A model generated the notes under the pieces. That model saw only the letters and a program-made list of their open reading frames with translations, searched no databases and had not been told where the DNA came from. The position numbers were made by a program, and so were the translations under genes. This document shows positions 6,546-14,135 of a stretch of 23,232 nucleotides of DNA, piece after piece. Every line of letters begins with the position of its first letter. The first letter of the stretch is position 1. Source of the stretch: an uncultured Bacilli bacterium. Lineage in GTDB: Bacteria; Bacillota_I; Bacilli_A; RF39; UBA660. The stretch lies in contig CALVJU010000084.1 of NCBI GenBank assembly GCA_944332375.1, forward strand, positions 1-23,232, read 5' to 3'.

Positions 6546-7163
6546 TTACAGTGTTTTTTGTTTTCTATTTGAGTTACTATAACTAGGCATTTCTAAGGAG
6601 CGTTTAATATAAGAGGTTTCTAATTCATCTAATGATTTTTGTAACTGATATGCATACTTATTCTGTAGTTCAAGAGAAGGAACTTGAAGCTTTACTTCTT
6701 TTTGTTCACTTAACCATTTTAAAATGTTTTCTTGTTCTATTTTTTTAACATGCATCTCACTCATTCCCTGCTTTAATATCTCCATATTTTTTAAAGCACG
6801 ATTATATTGATCAACACTTTTTACATTGATCCTTGCTTGCACTACAAAATTCGTCATCCAAAGTGCGATATCAGCTAAAAAGAATAGATAGTGATATGGT
6901 AGTACTCTTGCGATCAAAAGACATACCACTGTTGTAAGTACAACACTAATAATTGACAATTTTGCCTTAAAACTTTGTAATTTTAATTCTTTCTTCTCCT
7001 GTTCATATCTTTTCTCATAATCAGTAAAAAGTTGGCTTGCCATTTCTAATTCTGCTTGGGCGTGCAACATATCCTGTGTTTGATTGGTTAATACATAAGA
7101 TACTGGTTTTTGATTTTCTTCACCATATAAAATACCACGGTGGATTTCTAAATTACGTATCAT
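6546..7163 (-). CDS. Membrane-hairpin/coiled-coil protein, 205 aa
   Basis: No family is recognised. The N-terminal 30 residues are polar and beta-like (NLEIHRGILYG, KPVSYVLTNQ). They are followed by a charged helix (about 30-65), one hydrophobic hairpin (about 68-108, with IISVVLTTVVCLLIARVL and a second segment), and a long charged coil to about residue 190. The C-terminus is basic (NSNRKQKTL). There is no signal peptide. The ATG has GGGAG 7 nt upstream. It has its own TTGCAT-N17-TAGAAT promoter. No U-tract terminator separates it from the next promoter 20 nt on, so some read-through into the downstream genes is likely. Layout and location suggest it works with them; that is inference. Confidence 0.8.
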   Translation of the reverse strand: MIRNLEIHRGILYGEENQKPVSYVLTNQTQDMLHAQAELEMASQLFTDYEKRYEQEKKELKLQSFKAKLSIISVVLTTVVCLLIARVLPYHYLFFLADIALWMTNFVVQARINVKSVDQYNRALKNMEILKQGMSEMHVKKIEQENILKWLSEQKEVKLQVPSLELQNKYAYQLQKSLDELETSYIKRSLEMPSYSNSNRKQKTL

Positions 7164-7192
7164 ATTTTTTCTCCCTTCAAAAAAGCATGCCT

Positions 7193-7221
7193 ATTCTATC
7201 ATAAAAGAATATAAAATGCAA
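7193..7221 (-). promoter_or_regulatory. Sigma-A promoter for the 205-aa gene
   Basis: The -35 box is TTGCAT (7216-7221) and the -10 box is TAGAAT (7193-7198), with 17 nt between and TGA in front of the -10. Confidence 0.8.
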
Positions 7222-7256
7222 TTTCATAGAGACTACTGAATGACAATGGACATGGG

Positions 7257-7284
7257 AAAAAAAGAGAGAAATTATTTTCCTCTC
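7257..7284 (-). terminator. Terminator of the ABC exporter operon
   Basis: GAGAGGAA and TTTCTCTC pair (8 bp, one G-U) around a 5-nt loop at 7264-7284, followed by seven T on the minus strand. The stem overlaps the permease stop codon. Confidence 0.8.
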
Positions 7285-8663
7285 AATGCTTTTAACATCT
7301 TTTTCCATAGTCCCTCAGATGAATAATTTAAGATTCCAACTTTATAGATACGTAACCCATAGTGAATGAGTAAAAAGTTTGTAATAATCACTAAGATAAT
7401 TGCGATAACGACTTCAAAGATACCAAACTGTCCAATTACTAACAAAGAAGGTGCTAAGATTGCAGAGATCAATGGTACAAATCCTAAAATCTTAATAAAG
7501 ATAGATCCTCCAAATACATTTGCTAAAATTGCAAGATAGTATCCTACTAATGAAATAATCATAATTGGTGTTTGTAATTGTTGAAAGTCTTCAATATTTG
7601 TTGTCATACTAGCTAGAATTCCAGCAAGTAATGAATATGCGACAAAAGTTACAATCATGAGAATTAGTGTTAATGGAATAATGTATATTAACTTATCTAA
7701 GATACCAGATACTGTTAAAGCATCAAGTACTCCACCAAAACTATTTCCCATTCCTCCTAATGGATTTCCTCCACCTAAGAGCACCCTAATAACAACACCT
7801 AAAATCGCATAAATAATTAGTAAAGCACCTTGAATTAAGATAAATGCATTCCCTGCAATCATCTTAGAAAAGAAATGTTGTTTTGGCGAAACATTAGAAA
7901 TAATAATTTCCATACCTCTTGTGGTCTTTTCATCATTCACTTCTGCTCCAATCATTTGTACTAAGAATAAAGTTAACATGAAAAATGGTAAGATGACAAC
8001 TGGAAATACCGTTGACATAATCATTGATGTTCCTTCTGCTTGTGGTGTTTTATCATCAGAAAGAATCACCCTCTCTACCTCTGCTTCCGAATAGATCTTT
8101 TCTAACTCCGAAACAGGAATATTCGAATTCGCAATCGCAACAGCCATTTTGGTACTATTAATTGCTTGGTTAATTACTTGAGAATCTGTTGTTCCTAAGT
8201 AATCTTTCGAAATCAATGTCGTTTTGATAATATTTTCCTCATCTTCTTCAAACACAATCACATAGACCTTATCATCTTCTTCAGCAAGTTCCTCAGCTTT
8301 TTCTAACCCTTCAGTAAATTCTTCTACAATATAATCGGATTCCACTTGTTCCTCAGTTTCAGCTCTCGATTCCTCTAAAACTTTCGACTGGTCCTCTGTT
8401 TGTAATGTGGTATTAGTTAATTGTAGTTGTTGTTCAAATATTTCATATGTATTCATGTCTGTTTGATCAATGACATAAATGGTTTCTTTTTCATTAAAAT
8501 CTCCACCAAAAGCTTCAATTAAATGATCAATATTTAATGCACAAGCAATGGCAGCAAAGATCAAGATATTGGCTAATAAAAACCATTTCGTTTTAATTTT
8601 TCTTTTTAAGCTCATTCCGACTAAAAACCAAAACTTATTCGGTTTCTTTTCATTATTTGTCAT
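7272..8663 (-). CDS. ABC-2 type exporter permease (NatB/YhaP-like)
   Basis: This is the membrane partner of the ATPase encoded just upstream. It has one N-terminal membrane segment (about residues 25-45), a large acidic extracytoplasmic region (about 50-215, with many Glu and Asp), then five or six membrane segments to the C-terminus. That is the layout of the YhaP/NatB branch of ABC-2 permeases, which export ions, peptides or other small molecules. After the first membrane segment of the C-terminal half comes an EVNDEKTTRGMEIIISNVSP motif typical of these proteins. I prefer the ATG at 8663 with AGGTG 6 nt upstream; a GTG at 8672 is less well placed. It overlaps the ATPase gene by 11 nt, which implies coupled translation. 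The substrate is unknown. Confidence 0.9.
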   Translation of the reverse strand: MTNNEKKPNKFWFLVGMSLKRKIKTKWFLLANILIFAAIACALNIDHLIEAFGGDFNEKETIYVIDQTDMNTYEIFEQQLQLTNTTLQTEDQSKVLEESRAETEEQVESDYIVEEFTEGLEKAEELAEEDDKVYVIVFEEDEENIIKTTLISKDYLGTTDSQVINQAINSTKMAVAIANSNIPVSELEKIYSEAEVERVILSDDKTPQAEGTSMIMSTVFPVVILPFFMLTLFLVQMIGAEVNDEKTTRGMEIIISNVSPKQHFFSKMIAGNAFILIQGALLIIYAILGVVIRVLLGGGNPLGGMGNSFGGVLDALTVSGILDKLIYIIPLTLILMIVTFVAYSLLAGILASMTTNIEDFQQLQTPIMIISLVGYYLAILANVFGGSIFIKILGFVPLISAILAPSLLVIGQFGIFEVVIAIILVIITNFLLIHYGLRIYKVGILNYSSEGLWKKMLKALRGK

Positions 8664-9555
8664 ATTCTTCACCTACCTTTGCTACAAAGATTTCGTTTAG
8701 AGATGGTTCTTCTACTACAAACTTGGTAACATGTTTTCCTTTTTTCGCAACGACAGAGAAGACTTGATCAACAACTTCATTATCACGAATCTTGATCTCG
8801 TATTCATCTGCTCTCTCTTCAATCGAAACAACACCATCAATCTTTTTCAGTAAATCAATATCAATGTCTGCCTTTAAAAAGATATTTTTCTTACGGAATT
8901 GTTCTTTGATATCTTGTAAGTAACCTTCAATCACTGGTTTTCCATGTAACATAATGACTAATTTTTTACAAAATAATTCTACATGTTCCATACGATGAGA
9001 AGAAAAAATAATCATACTTCCTGCTTCACTCATTCGTTTGATTTCTTGTTTAAATAATTCAACATTAAATGGATCTAATCCACTAAATGGTTCATCTAAT
9101 ATTAATAACTTTGGTTCATTGATAATCGCAGTAATAAATTGTACTTTTTGTTGGTTTCCTTTTGACAATTGTTTGATTGGTTTATCAATGTATTCAGGAA
9201 TTTCAAAACGTTCTAATAGTTCTTTTAAACGTGTTTCAATCAATTCTTTATTCATTCCTTTTAATGTTCCATAATAAATACATTGTTCTCTGACTGTCAA
9301 TTTTGTAAGTAAACTTCTCTCTTCTGTTAAAAAACCTATCTCATCTGTAACAGAATAATCAATTGGTTTTCCATTTAAAGTGATTCTTCCATCACTTGGT
9401 TCCAATAATCCCATGATCATTCGAAAAGTTGTTGTTTTTCCGGCTCCGTTGACTCCTAATAGTCCGAAAATTTCTCCGGGTTTCACTTCAAAAGACAAAT
9501 GATCAACAGCTAAAAAATCTCCATAATATTTTGTAATGCCTTCTACTTTCAGCAT
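8653..9555 (-). CDS. ABC transporter ATP-binding protein (NatA/YhaQ-like)
   Basis: This cytoplasmic ATPase powers the ABC-2 permease encoded downstream. From the preferred start it shows Walker A GVNGAGKT (34-41), ABC signature LSKGNQQK (130-137), Walker B LLILDEP (150-156) and the switch histidine in SSHRME (187). A C-terminal extension of about 80 residues follows, as in NatA-type exporters. The Q-loop segment is EIGFLTEERSL, with Glu where many ATPases have Gln, which is usual for this branch. The ATG at 9555 has GGAG 7 nt upstream. The longer frame from 9579 is excluded because its ATG lies inside the -10 box of the promoter. Confidence 0.95.
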   Translation of the reverse strand: MLKVEGITKYYGDFLAVDHLSFEVKPGEIFGLLGVNGAGKTTTFRMIMGLLEPSDGRITLNGKPIDYSVTDEIGFLTEERSLLTKLTVREQCIYYGTLKGMNKELIETRLKELLERFEIPEYIDKPIKQLSKGNQQKVQFITAIINEPKLLILDEPFSGLDPFNVELFKQEIKRMSEAGSMIIFSSHRMEHVELFCKKLVIMLHGKPVIEGYLQDIKEQFRKKNIFLKADIDIDLLKKIDGVVSIEERADEYEIKIRDNEVVDQVFSVVAKKGKHVTKFVVEEPSLNEIFVAKVGEEYDK

Positions 9556-9577
9556 GTCCTCACTCCTATCCTTTTCC

Positions 9578-9606
9578 ATTATATTACATTCTTTTTATTT
9601 TGAAAA
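9578..9606 (-). promoter_or_regulatory. Promoter of the ABC exporter operon
   Basis: The -10 box is TATAAT (9578-9583) and the -35 box is TTTTCA (9601-9606), with 17 nt between. The -10 covers an in-frame upstream ATG, which settles the ATPase start at 9555. Confidence 0.7.
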
Positions 9607-9609
9607 TAG

Positions 9610-9637
9610 AAAAAAGAGACTTTAAAAGAAAAGTCTC
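9610..9637 (-). terminator. Terminator of the uppS-cdsA-rseP operon
   Basis: GAGACTTT pairs with AAAGTCTC around a 6-nt loop (9616-9637), followed by TTTTTT. It overlaps the last codons of rseP. Confidence 0.9.
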
Positions 9638-10662
9638 ACAATATCATTATAAGTAATTAACACCATTAAAATCATGAGGAAAATAAAGCCAATCGCATGA
9701 ATTGTATTTTCTACCTTTGGATTCACACGACTACCTTTTATTTTCTCAATAATCAGAAATAGAATTCTTCCTCCATCGAATGCTGGAATTGGTAATAAGT
9801 TAATGAAACCAACATTCAAGCTTAGGAAACCAACAAGATAGACTAAACTCATGAGTCCAGCTTCTGCACTTTGTTCAACAACAGTATAAATACCAACTGG
9901 ACCAGCGAGAGAAGATAAACTCAATTTACCAATAATTAAATATCCTATAATTAAGATCATTTGGTGTAGTAAGCTAAACATTTTTGTAAAGCCATATTTT
10001 ACTGCTACAAAGAAATTATGAACAACAGTATTATTTAAACTAAAACCGTATTGGTAAGTAACTTGATCATCTACTTCTACTTTCTTTGGAGTAATTTCTA
10101 ATGCAACTTCTTTTCCGTCACGGTCTACTACAACATCCATTGTTTCTTTTCCATTCACTTGTACTAAAAGCATCAAGTGATCACTGGATAGAATTGTTTT
10201 TCCATTGATTTTTTCAATAACATCCCCTGATTGTAAACCTGCTTCTAGTGCTGCACTATCTTTTGTGACTTCTGCAACCGTAGTTGTATCTGTTGGGACT
10301 CCATTTACGAGTCCCACAATAAAGAAAATGACAATGGCAAGAAGAAAGTTAAAAAGAATTCCGGCAATAATTGTTAAAAAGCGTTGATACCATTTTTTAT
10401 TTGTCATTTGTTTTTCTTTTGGAATGTCACTTTCTTCTTCCTCCATATCTTCTCCCGCCATTTGGACATATCCACCAATCGGAAGAAGTCGAATGGAATA
10501 TTCTGTCTCATCATTTTTTCTATGGAATTTAAAAAGTTGAGGTCCCATTCCAATGGAAAATTCATAGACGTAAATGCCTGCTTTTTTAGCAAAGATAAAA
10601 TGACCAAATTCATGGATTAGTACAACAATTCCAAGAATCAAGATGAAATAAATAATTGTCAT
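9622..10662 (-). CDS. rseP: Site-2 intramembrane zinc metalloprotease RseP/RasP
   Basis: This S2P-family protease cleaves membrane-embedded substrates such as anti-sigma factors and signal-peptide remnants. The HEFGH zinc-binding motif is at residues 17-21 in the first membrane segment. A PDZ domain lies at about 120-190. LAGPVGIYTVVEQ (252-264) and the second metal-site motif NLLPIPAFDG (288-297) are in the C-terminal membrane half. The length of 346 is on the short side of the 350-450 typical of the family. An AAGGAGG site precedes the ATG. It is the last gene of uppS-cdsA-rseP, 10 nt after cdsA. In many Bacillota dxr lies between these two; here it does not. Confidence 0.95.
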   Translation of the reverse strand: MTIIYFILILGIVVLIHEFGHFIFAKKAGIYVYEFSIGMGPQLFKFHRKNDETEYSIRLLPIGGYVQMAGEDMEEEESDIPKEKQMTNKKWYQRFLTIIAGILFNFLLAIVIFFIVGLVNGVPTDTTTVAEVTKDSAALEAGLQSGDVIEKINGKTILSSDHLMLLVQVNGKETMDVVVDRDGKEVALEITPKKVEVDDQVTYQYGFSLNNTVVHNFFVAVKYGFTKMFSLLHQMILIIGYLIIGKLSLSSLAGPVGIYTVVEQSAEAGLMSLVYLVGFLSLNVGFINLLPIPAFDGGRILFLIIEKIKGSRVNPKVENTIHAIGFIFLMILMVLITYNDIVRLFF

Positions 10663-10672
10663 AAATTCCTCC

Positions 10673-11473
10673 TTATAATATATTCATAAAAAACATAAAT
10701 CCTAAAACGATAAAAATAACACTATCCAAACGATCTAAGATTCCACCATGGCCTGGCATAATATTTGAGAAATCCTTTTTACCAAAATAACGTTTGATAC
10801 TAGAGAATACCAAATCTCCAAATTGACCGACAATAGATAAGAAAACAGTTGTAAGAATAATTCCTACAGGAGATACAAATGAGTCAATCACTGTCATATA
10901 ATAAGTAACACCGACAATGGTTCCCATAACTGTCCCACCAATACTTCCTTCCCATGTTTTTTTAGGACTAACATCTGGAAGTAATTTATGTCTTCCGATT
11001 AACATTCCTGTTATATAAGCATATGTGTCTGTAATCATAGAAATGAGTAACAGATAAATAACATAAGTTAGTCCTGTAGAACGTAACAAGGAAAAAAGAC
11101 TAAAGGAAGTACCTAAAAAGAAAATACCACCAATCAGATAAAACGCATCATTGACACTGTATAATTTACGATCATGGTAAACAATAACAGGAAGTAAGCA
11201 TCCCAATAATAATGCACTAACGACCTTATAATCAATTGCGAATACAAGTTCACTACTATTTAAATTAAATAAAACAATCAACACAATCAATAAATAAGAC
11301 ACGAATTTCATAAAATCAGGAATTGTCTTTTTCGTTTCCTTAATATCCATAAATTCTTTGAGCGCTAGAATTGCAAGAATACAGATCGCAATATCAAAAA
11401 TCATTCCCCCTGATAATAATATTGGAATAAATATAGCGAGTGCGACAACAGCACTGATTACTCTTACTTTCAT
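10673..11473 (-). CDS. cdsA: Phosphatidate cytidylyltransferase
   Basis: The enzyme converts phosphatidic acid and CTP to CDP-diacylglycerol, the precursor of the anionic phospholipids. The 266-residue protein is almost entirely membrane segments. It carries the CDS signature near the C-terminus: SSIKRYFGKKDFSNIMPGHG followed by GILDRLDS, with the SPKKTWEGSIGG motif about 50 residues earlier. The ATG directly follows the uppS stop (TAAATG), and its Shine-Dalgarno GGAGG lies inside the last codons of uppS, so translation of the two is coupled. Confidence 0.96.
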   Translation of the reverse strand: MKVRVISAVVALAIFIPILLSGGMIFDIAICILAILALKEFMDIKETKKTIPDFMKFVSYLLIVLIVLFNLNSSELVFAIDYKVVSALLLGCLLPVIVYHDRKLYSVNDAFYLIGGIFFLGTSFSLFSLLRSTGLTYVIYLLLISMITDTYAYITGMLIGRHKLLPDVSPKKTWEGSIGGTVMGTIVGVTYYMTVIDSFVSPVGIILTTVFLSIVGQFGDLVFSSIKRYFGKKDFSNIMPGHGGILDRLDSVIFIVLGFMFFMNIL

Positions 11474-12166
11474 TTAATTTCCTCCAAATCTACGATTTCT
11501 CTTCAAATATTCATCAATTGCCTCTTCATAAGCTTGTTCATCAAAATCAGGAAAATACGTATCTGTAAAATATAATTCCGCATAGCTTGCTTGATATAGT
11601 AAAAAGTTAGATAATCTTTGCTCACCACTTGTTCGAATTAATAAATCCACTGGTGGTAAATCCTGATATAAAAAGTGATAAAAATTTTGTGGGGTGAGTG
11701 TTTCTACGTCAATCTGTTCTTTTACAATTTTCTTAACAGCATCAATGATTTCATATTGACTGCCATAGTTTAAACAGACATGAAAAATTCCTCCAGTATT
11801 ATTTTTTGTTTCTTCTTCTAATGTTTTTATTGTTTGTAATACATCTTGACGAAGTGGCTTTTCTCTTCCTGAAAACAACACCTTAATATTCTTTTCTTTG
11901 TAGAACTCTTTCTCTTCTTGAAATTTTTTTACAAATAAATCCATAAGATAATTAACTTCTTTTTCACTACGATTAAAGTTCTCTGTTGAGAAAGCAAAAA
12001 CAGTTAATACTTCTACCCCGTGTTCTAATATGTAAGTACTGAGCCTCTTAATATTGTTAAATCCGGCTTGATGTCCTTGTAGACTCGTCATACGATGTTC
12101 TTTTGCCCATCTACGATTTCCATCTAATATAATGGCAACGTGTTTGGGATATCTTTCATTTTCCAT
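11474..12166 (-). CDS. uppS: Isoprenyl transferase (undecaprenyl diphosphate synthase)
   Basis: This cis-prenyltransferase extends farnesyl diphosphate with isopentenyl units to undecaprenyl diphosphate, the carrier lipid for peptidoglycan and wall polymers. Visible signatures are HVAIILDGNRRWAK at the N-terminus with the catalytic Asp at residue 15, FAFSTENFNR in the middle, and LLIRTSGEQRLSNFLLYQ then YFPDF near the end, all as in the family. I choose the ATG at 12166, about 11 nt after GGAG. An in-frame GTG at 12175 is only 2 nt from that site. It is first in the operon with cdsA and rseP, transcribed from the promoter at 12191-12219. Confidence 0.96.
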   Translation of the reverse strand: MENERYPKHVAIILDGNRRWAKEHRMTSLQGHQAGFNNIKRLSTYILEHGVEVLTVFAFSTENFNRSEKEVNYLMDLFVKKFQEEKEFYKEKNIKVLFSGREKPLRQDVLQTIKTLEEETKNNTGGIFHVCLNYGSQYEIIDAVKKIVKEQIDVETLTPQNFYHFLYQDLPPVDLLIRTSGEQRLSNFLLYQASYAELYFTDTYFPDFDEQAYEEAIDEYLKRNRRFGGN

Positions 12167-12190
12167 TTTATTCACTACTCCAATACTATT

Positions 12191-12219
12191 ATTATAATCT
12201 ATTTTATGATATTTTACAA
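12191..12219 (-). promoter_or_regulatory. Promoter of the uppS operon
   Basis: The -35 box is TTGTAA (12214-12219) and the -10 box is TATAAT (12191-12196), with 17 nt between, in the gap after the trigger factor terminator. Confidence 0.85.
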
Positions 12220-12240
12220 TTCTTTTCCCCTATGCTTTAC

Positions 12241-12278
12241 AAAAACAAAAGGAAAATAGCCTATTCGTTATTTTCCTT
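12241..12278 (-). terminator. Terminator of tig
   Basis: AAGGAAAATA pairs with TATTTTCCTT over 10 bp around a 10-nt loop (12249-12278), followed by TTGTTTTT. It overlaps the tig stop codon. Confidence 0.85.
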
Positions 12279-13511
12279 CAATACTTCTAATGCTTTACGC
12301 ATCTTCATATCATATTTTACCATTTCAAGATCTCCGAAGTTCTCTTCAAATTCTTTATCTGTCATATGATATTTTTCTTTCATCTCTTTTTGTTCTTTTT
12401 TCGCATCTTTATCAGAAATTTCAATCTTTTCTGCTTTAGCAACTTCTTCTAATGCGAAACGAGATAAAATACGTTTCTTTGCTTCTTCTGTTACTTGTTC
12501 TCTTAAAGCTGCTTCATCAGAATTTGTAAATTGATAGAACTGTGTTAATGTTAATCCTTGTAATTTTAAGTTTTCTTCTACTCTTTTTACAAGACGTGTA
12601 ATTTCTTCTTCTAACATTTCTTTTGGAATTTCTACTTCCATGTTTTCACAAACTTTATCTAATAAATCATCGATAAATTTATTTTCAACATCAGCTTCTT
12701 TACGAGAAATGATATGTCCTTTGATTTCTTTTTGTAAAGATTCTAAGGAATCAACTCCATCCATACCTAAATCTTCAAAGAACTCTTCTCCAAGTTCAGG
12801 AATGACAGTTGTTTTAACATCGTTTACTTTTACTTTAAAAGTTGCTTTCTTTCCTTTTAAGTCATCACTGTGATAATCTTTTGGGAAAGTGACTTCGATT
12901 TCTTTTTCTTCTCCTGTTTTCATTCCAATTAATTGTTCTTCAAAGCCTGGAATAAATGTATGGCTTCCAATTTTTAAGTTATAGTTCTCTCCTTTTCCAC
13001 CATCAAATGCTTTTCCATCTCTGAATCCTTCGAAATCAATGATTGCAGTATCTCCATCTTCTACTGTTTTATTTTCTTTTGGCATGATTTCTGCAAAACG
13101 ATTTCTCATGTTTTCGATTACTTCATCAATTTCTTCTTTTGTTGCTTCTACTTTATCTTTCTTTACTTTTAAACCTTTATATTTCTTTAATTTTACTTCT
13201 GGTCTTGTAATCAAAATAAATTGAAATACTACTTTTTTATCATCGATTGATTTTAAAGTAATATCTGGTTGTGCAACTAATTCATCATCTTTGTGTTCTT
13301 TTAACATTTTATCATATGCTTTTGGTAATACACGATCAGCGGCATCTAAATATAAAGATTCTTTTCCATATTTCTTTAAGAAGATATCTTTTGGAACTTT
13401 TCCTTTACGGAATCCATCAATTTTTACTGTTTTTACTGCTTTTTGGAATGCTTGATCTTGGGCTTCTTCCCATTCTTTTCCTTTTATTTCAATTGTAAAT
13501 TCTTTTTTCAT
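12261..13511 (-). CDS. tig: Trigger factor, ribosome-associated chaperone
   Basis: Trigger factor binds the ribosome near the peptide exit and assists folding of new proteins; it also has peptidyl-prolyl isomerase activity. The ribosome-docking motif appears as GFRKGKVP in the N-terminal domain (about residues 33-40). An FKBP-type isomerase domain follows (about 145-235, with DGDTAIIDFEGFRDGKAFDG), then the helical C-terminal arms. The length of 416 is slightly under the usual 430, mainly because the N-terminus begins about 15 residues late relative to common orthologs. The ATG follows AAAGG by 8 nt. It is a single-gene transcript with a clear promoter and terminator. Confidence 0.97.
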   Translation of the reverse strand: MKKEFTIEIKGKEWEEAQDQAFQKAVKTVKIDGFRKGKVPKDIFLKKYGKESLYLDAADRVLPKAYDKMLKEHKDDELVAQPDITLKSIDDKKVVFQFILITRPEVKLKKYKGLKVKKDKVEATKEEIDEVIENMRNRFAEIMPKENKTVEDGDTAIIDFEGFRDGKAFDGGKGENYNLKIGSHTFIPGFEEQLIGMKTGEEKEIEVTFPKDYHSDDLKGKKATFKVKVNDVKTTVIPELGEEFFEDLGMDGVDSLESLQKEIKGHIISRKEADVENKFIDDLLDKVCENMEVEIPKEMLEEEITRLVKRVEENLKLQGLTLTQFYQFTNSDEAALREQVTEEAKKRILSRFALEEVAKAEKIEISDKDAKKEQKEMKEKYHMTDKEFEENFGDLEMVKYDMKMRKALEVLKENNE

Positions 13512-13537
13512 CTATAACACCTTTCCTTACAACCAAT

Positions 13538-13566
13538 AGTATAACGAAATTTTCTTTCTTTTTCAA
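13538..13566 (-). promoter_or_regulatory. Promoter of tig
   Basis: The -35 box is TTGAAA (13561-13566) and the -10 box is TATACT (13538-13543), with 17 nt between. Confidence 0.85.
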
Positions 13567-13577
13567 GAGAATACAAG

Positions 13578-13606
13578 AAAATAAAAGCCTTTTTGACTTT
13601 TATTTT
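13578..13606 (-). terminator. Terminator of greA
   Basis: AAAATAAAAG pairs with CTTTTATTTT over 10 bp around a 9-nt loop. It is AU-rich, with its U tract inside the descending arm, and sits at the greA stop codon. Confidence 0.65.
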
Positions 13607-14072
13607 AGCAAATTTCTAGGATTTTCACTGGATAACTACCAGCAGGGCTTGCGACATCAACGATGTCATTTACTTTATGATTCAAGATTGCTTGTGCGAT
13701 TGGACTTTCATTTGATATTTTTCCAGCAAAGGAATCTACTTCTTTACTACCTACGATCGTATATTCTTCTTCTTCATCGTCATCTACATAGTAAAGTCTT
13801 ACTTTAGAACCGATGCCAATCTTATCTTTACTTGTCTTTTTTACAACAGTTGCTTTTTCTAACATCATTTCTAATTCAGCGATTTTTCCCTCTACTTGTG
13901 CTTGTTCTTGACGAGCTGCATCATATTCTGCATTCTCACTCAAATCTCCAAGTGCACGAGCTTCTTTTAAAGCTTGAATTACTTCAGGACGCTTTACTAA
14001 TTTTAATTCGTCCAATTGCTTTTTTATATCTTCATAACCTTCCTCAGTTAAATAAATTTCTTTTGTATCCAT
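13605..14072 (-). CDS. greA: Transcription elongation factor GreA
   Basis: GreA enters the secondary channel of RNA polymerase and stimulates cleavage of backtracked RNA. The 155-residue protein has the N-terminal coiled-coil hairpin (YLTEEGYEDIKKQLDELK, then LGDLSENAEYDAARQEQAQV with the acidic tip residues in DLSENAEYDAA) and the C-terminal FKBP-like domain (ESPIAQAILNHKVNDIVDV). Length and motifs are normal for the family. AGAGGTGG precedes the ATG. It lies 44 nt after the second U32 gene with no clear promoter between, so it is probably the last gene of that operon. In B. subtilis udk lies in this gap; it is absent here. Confidence 0.97.
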   Translation of the reverse strand: MDTKEIYLTEEGYEDIKKQLDELKLVKRPEVIQALKEARALGDLSENAEYDAARQEQAQVEGKIAELEMMLEKATVVKKTSKDKIGIGSKVRLYYVDDDEEEEYTIVGSKEVDSFAGKISNESPIAQAILNHKVNDIVDVASPAGSYPVKILEIC

Positions 14073-14106
14073 ATTTCCACCTCTGTTCTTCTTTCTATGA
14101 AATCTA

Positions 14107-14135
14107 CAAAATAATACTACGAATTCATTATTTTG
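14107..14135 (-). terminator. Weak hairpin between trhP2 and greA
   Basis: CAAAATAAT and ATTATTTTG form a perfect 9-bp AU-rich stem with an 11-nt loop, overlapping the stop of the U32 gene. No U tract follows, so it may only lower expression of greA relative to the upstream genes, or stabilise the message. Confidence 0.3.

Noticed and set aside
2578..7256. Direct repeat of the tRNA-Leu 3' end marking an island boundary
   Set aside because: I looked for a second copy of the T-arm and acceptor end downstream and did not find one by eye.
9556..9579. Longer start for the ABC ATPase at 9579
   Set aside because: That ATG overlaps the TATAAT -10 box and has no ribosome site.
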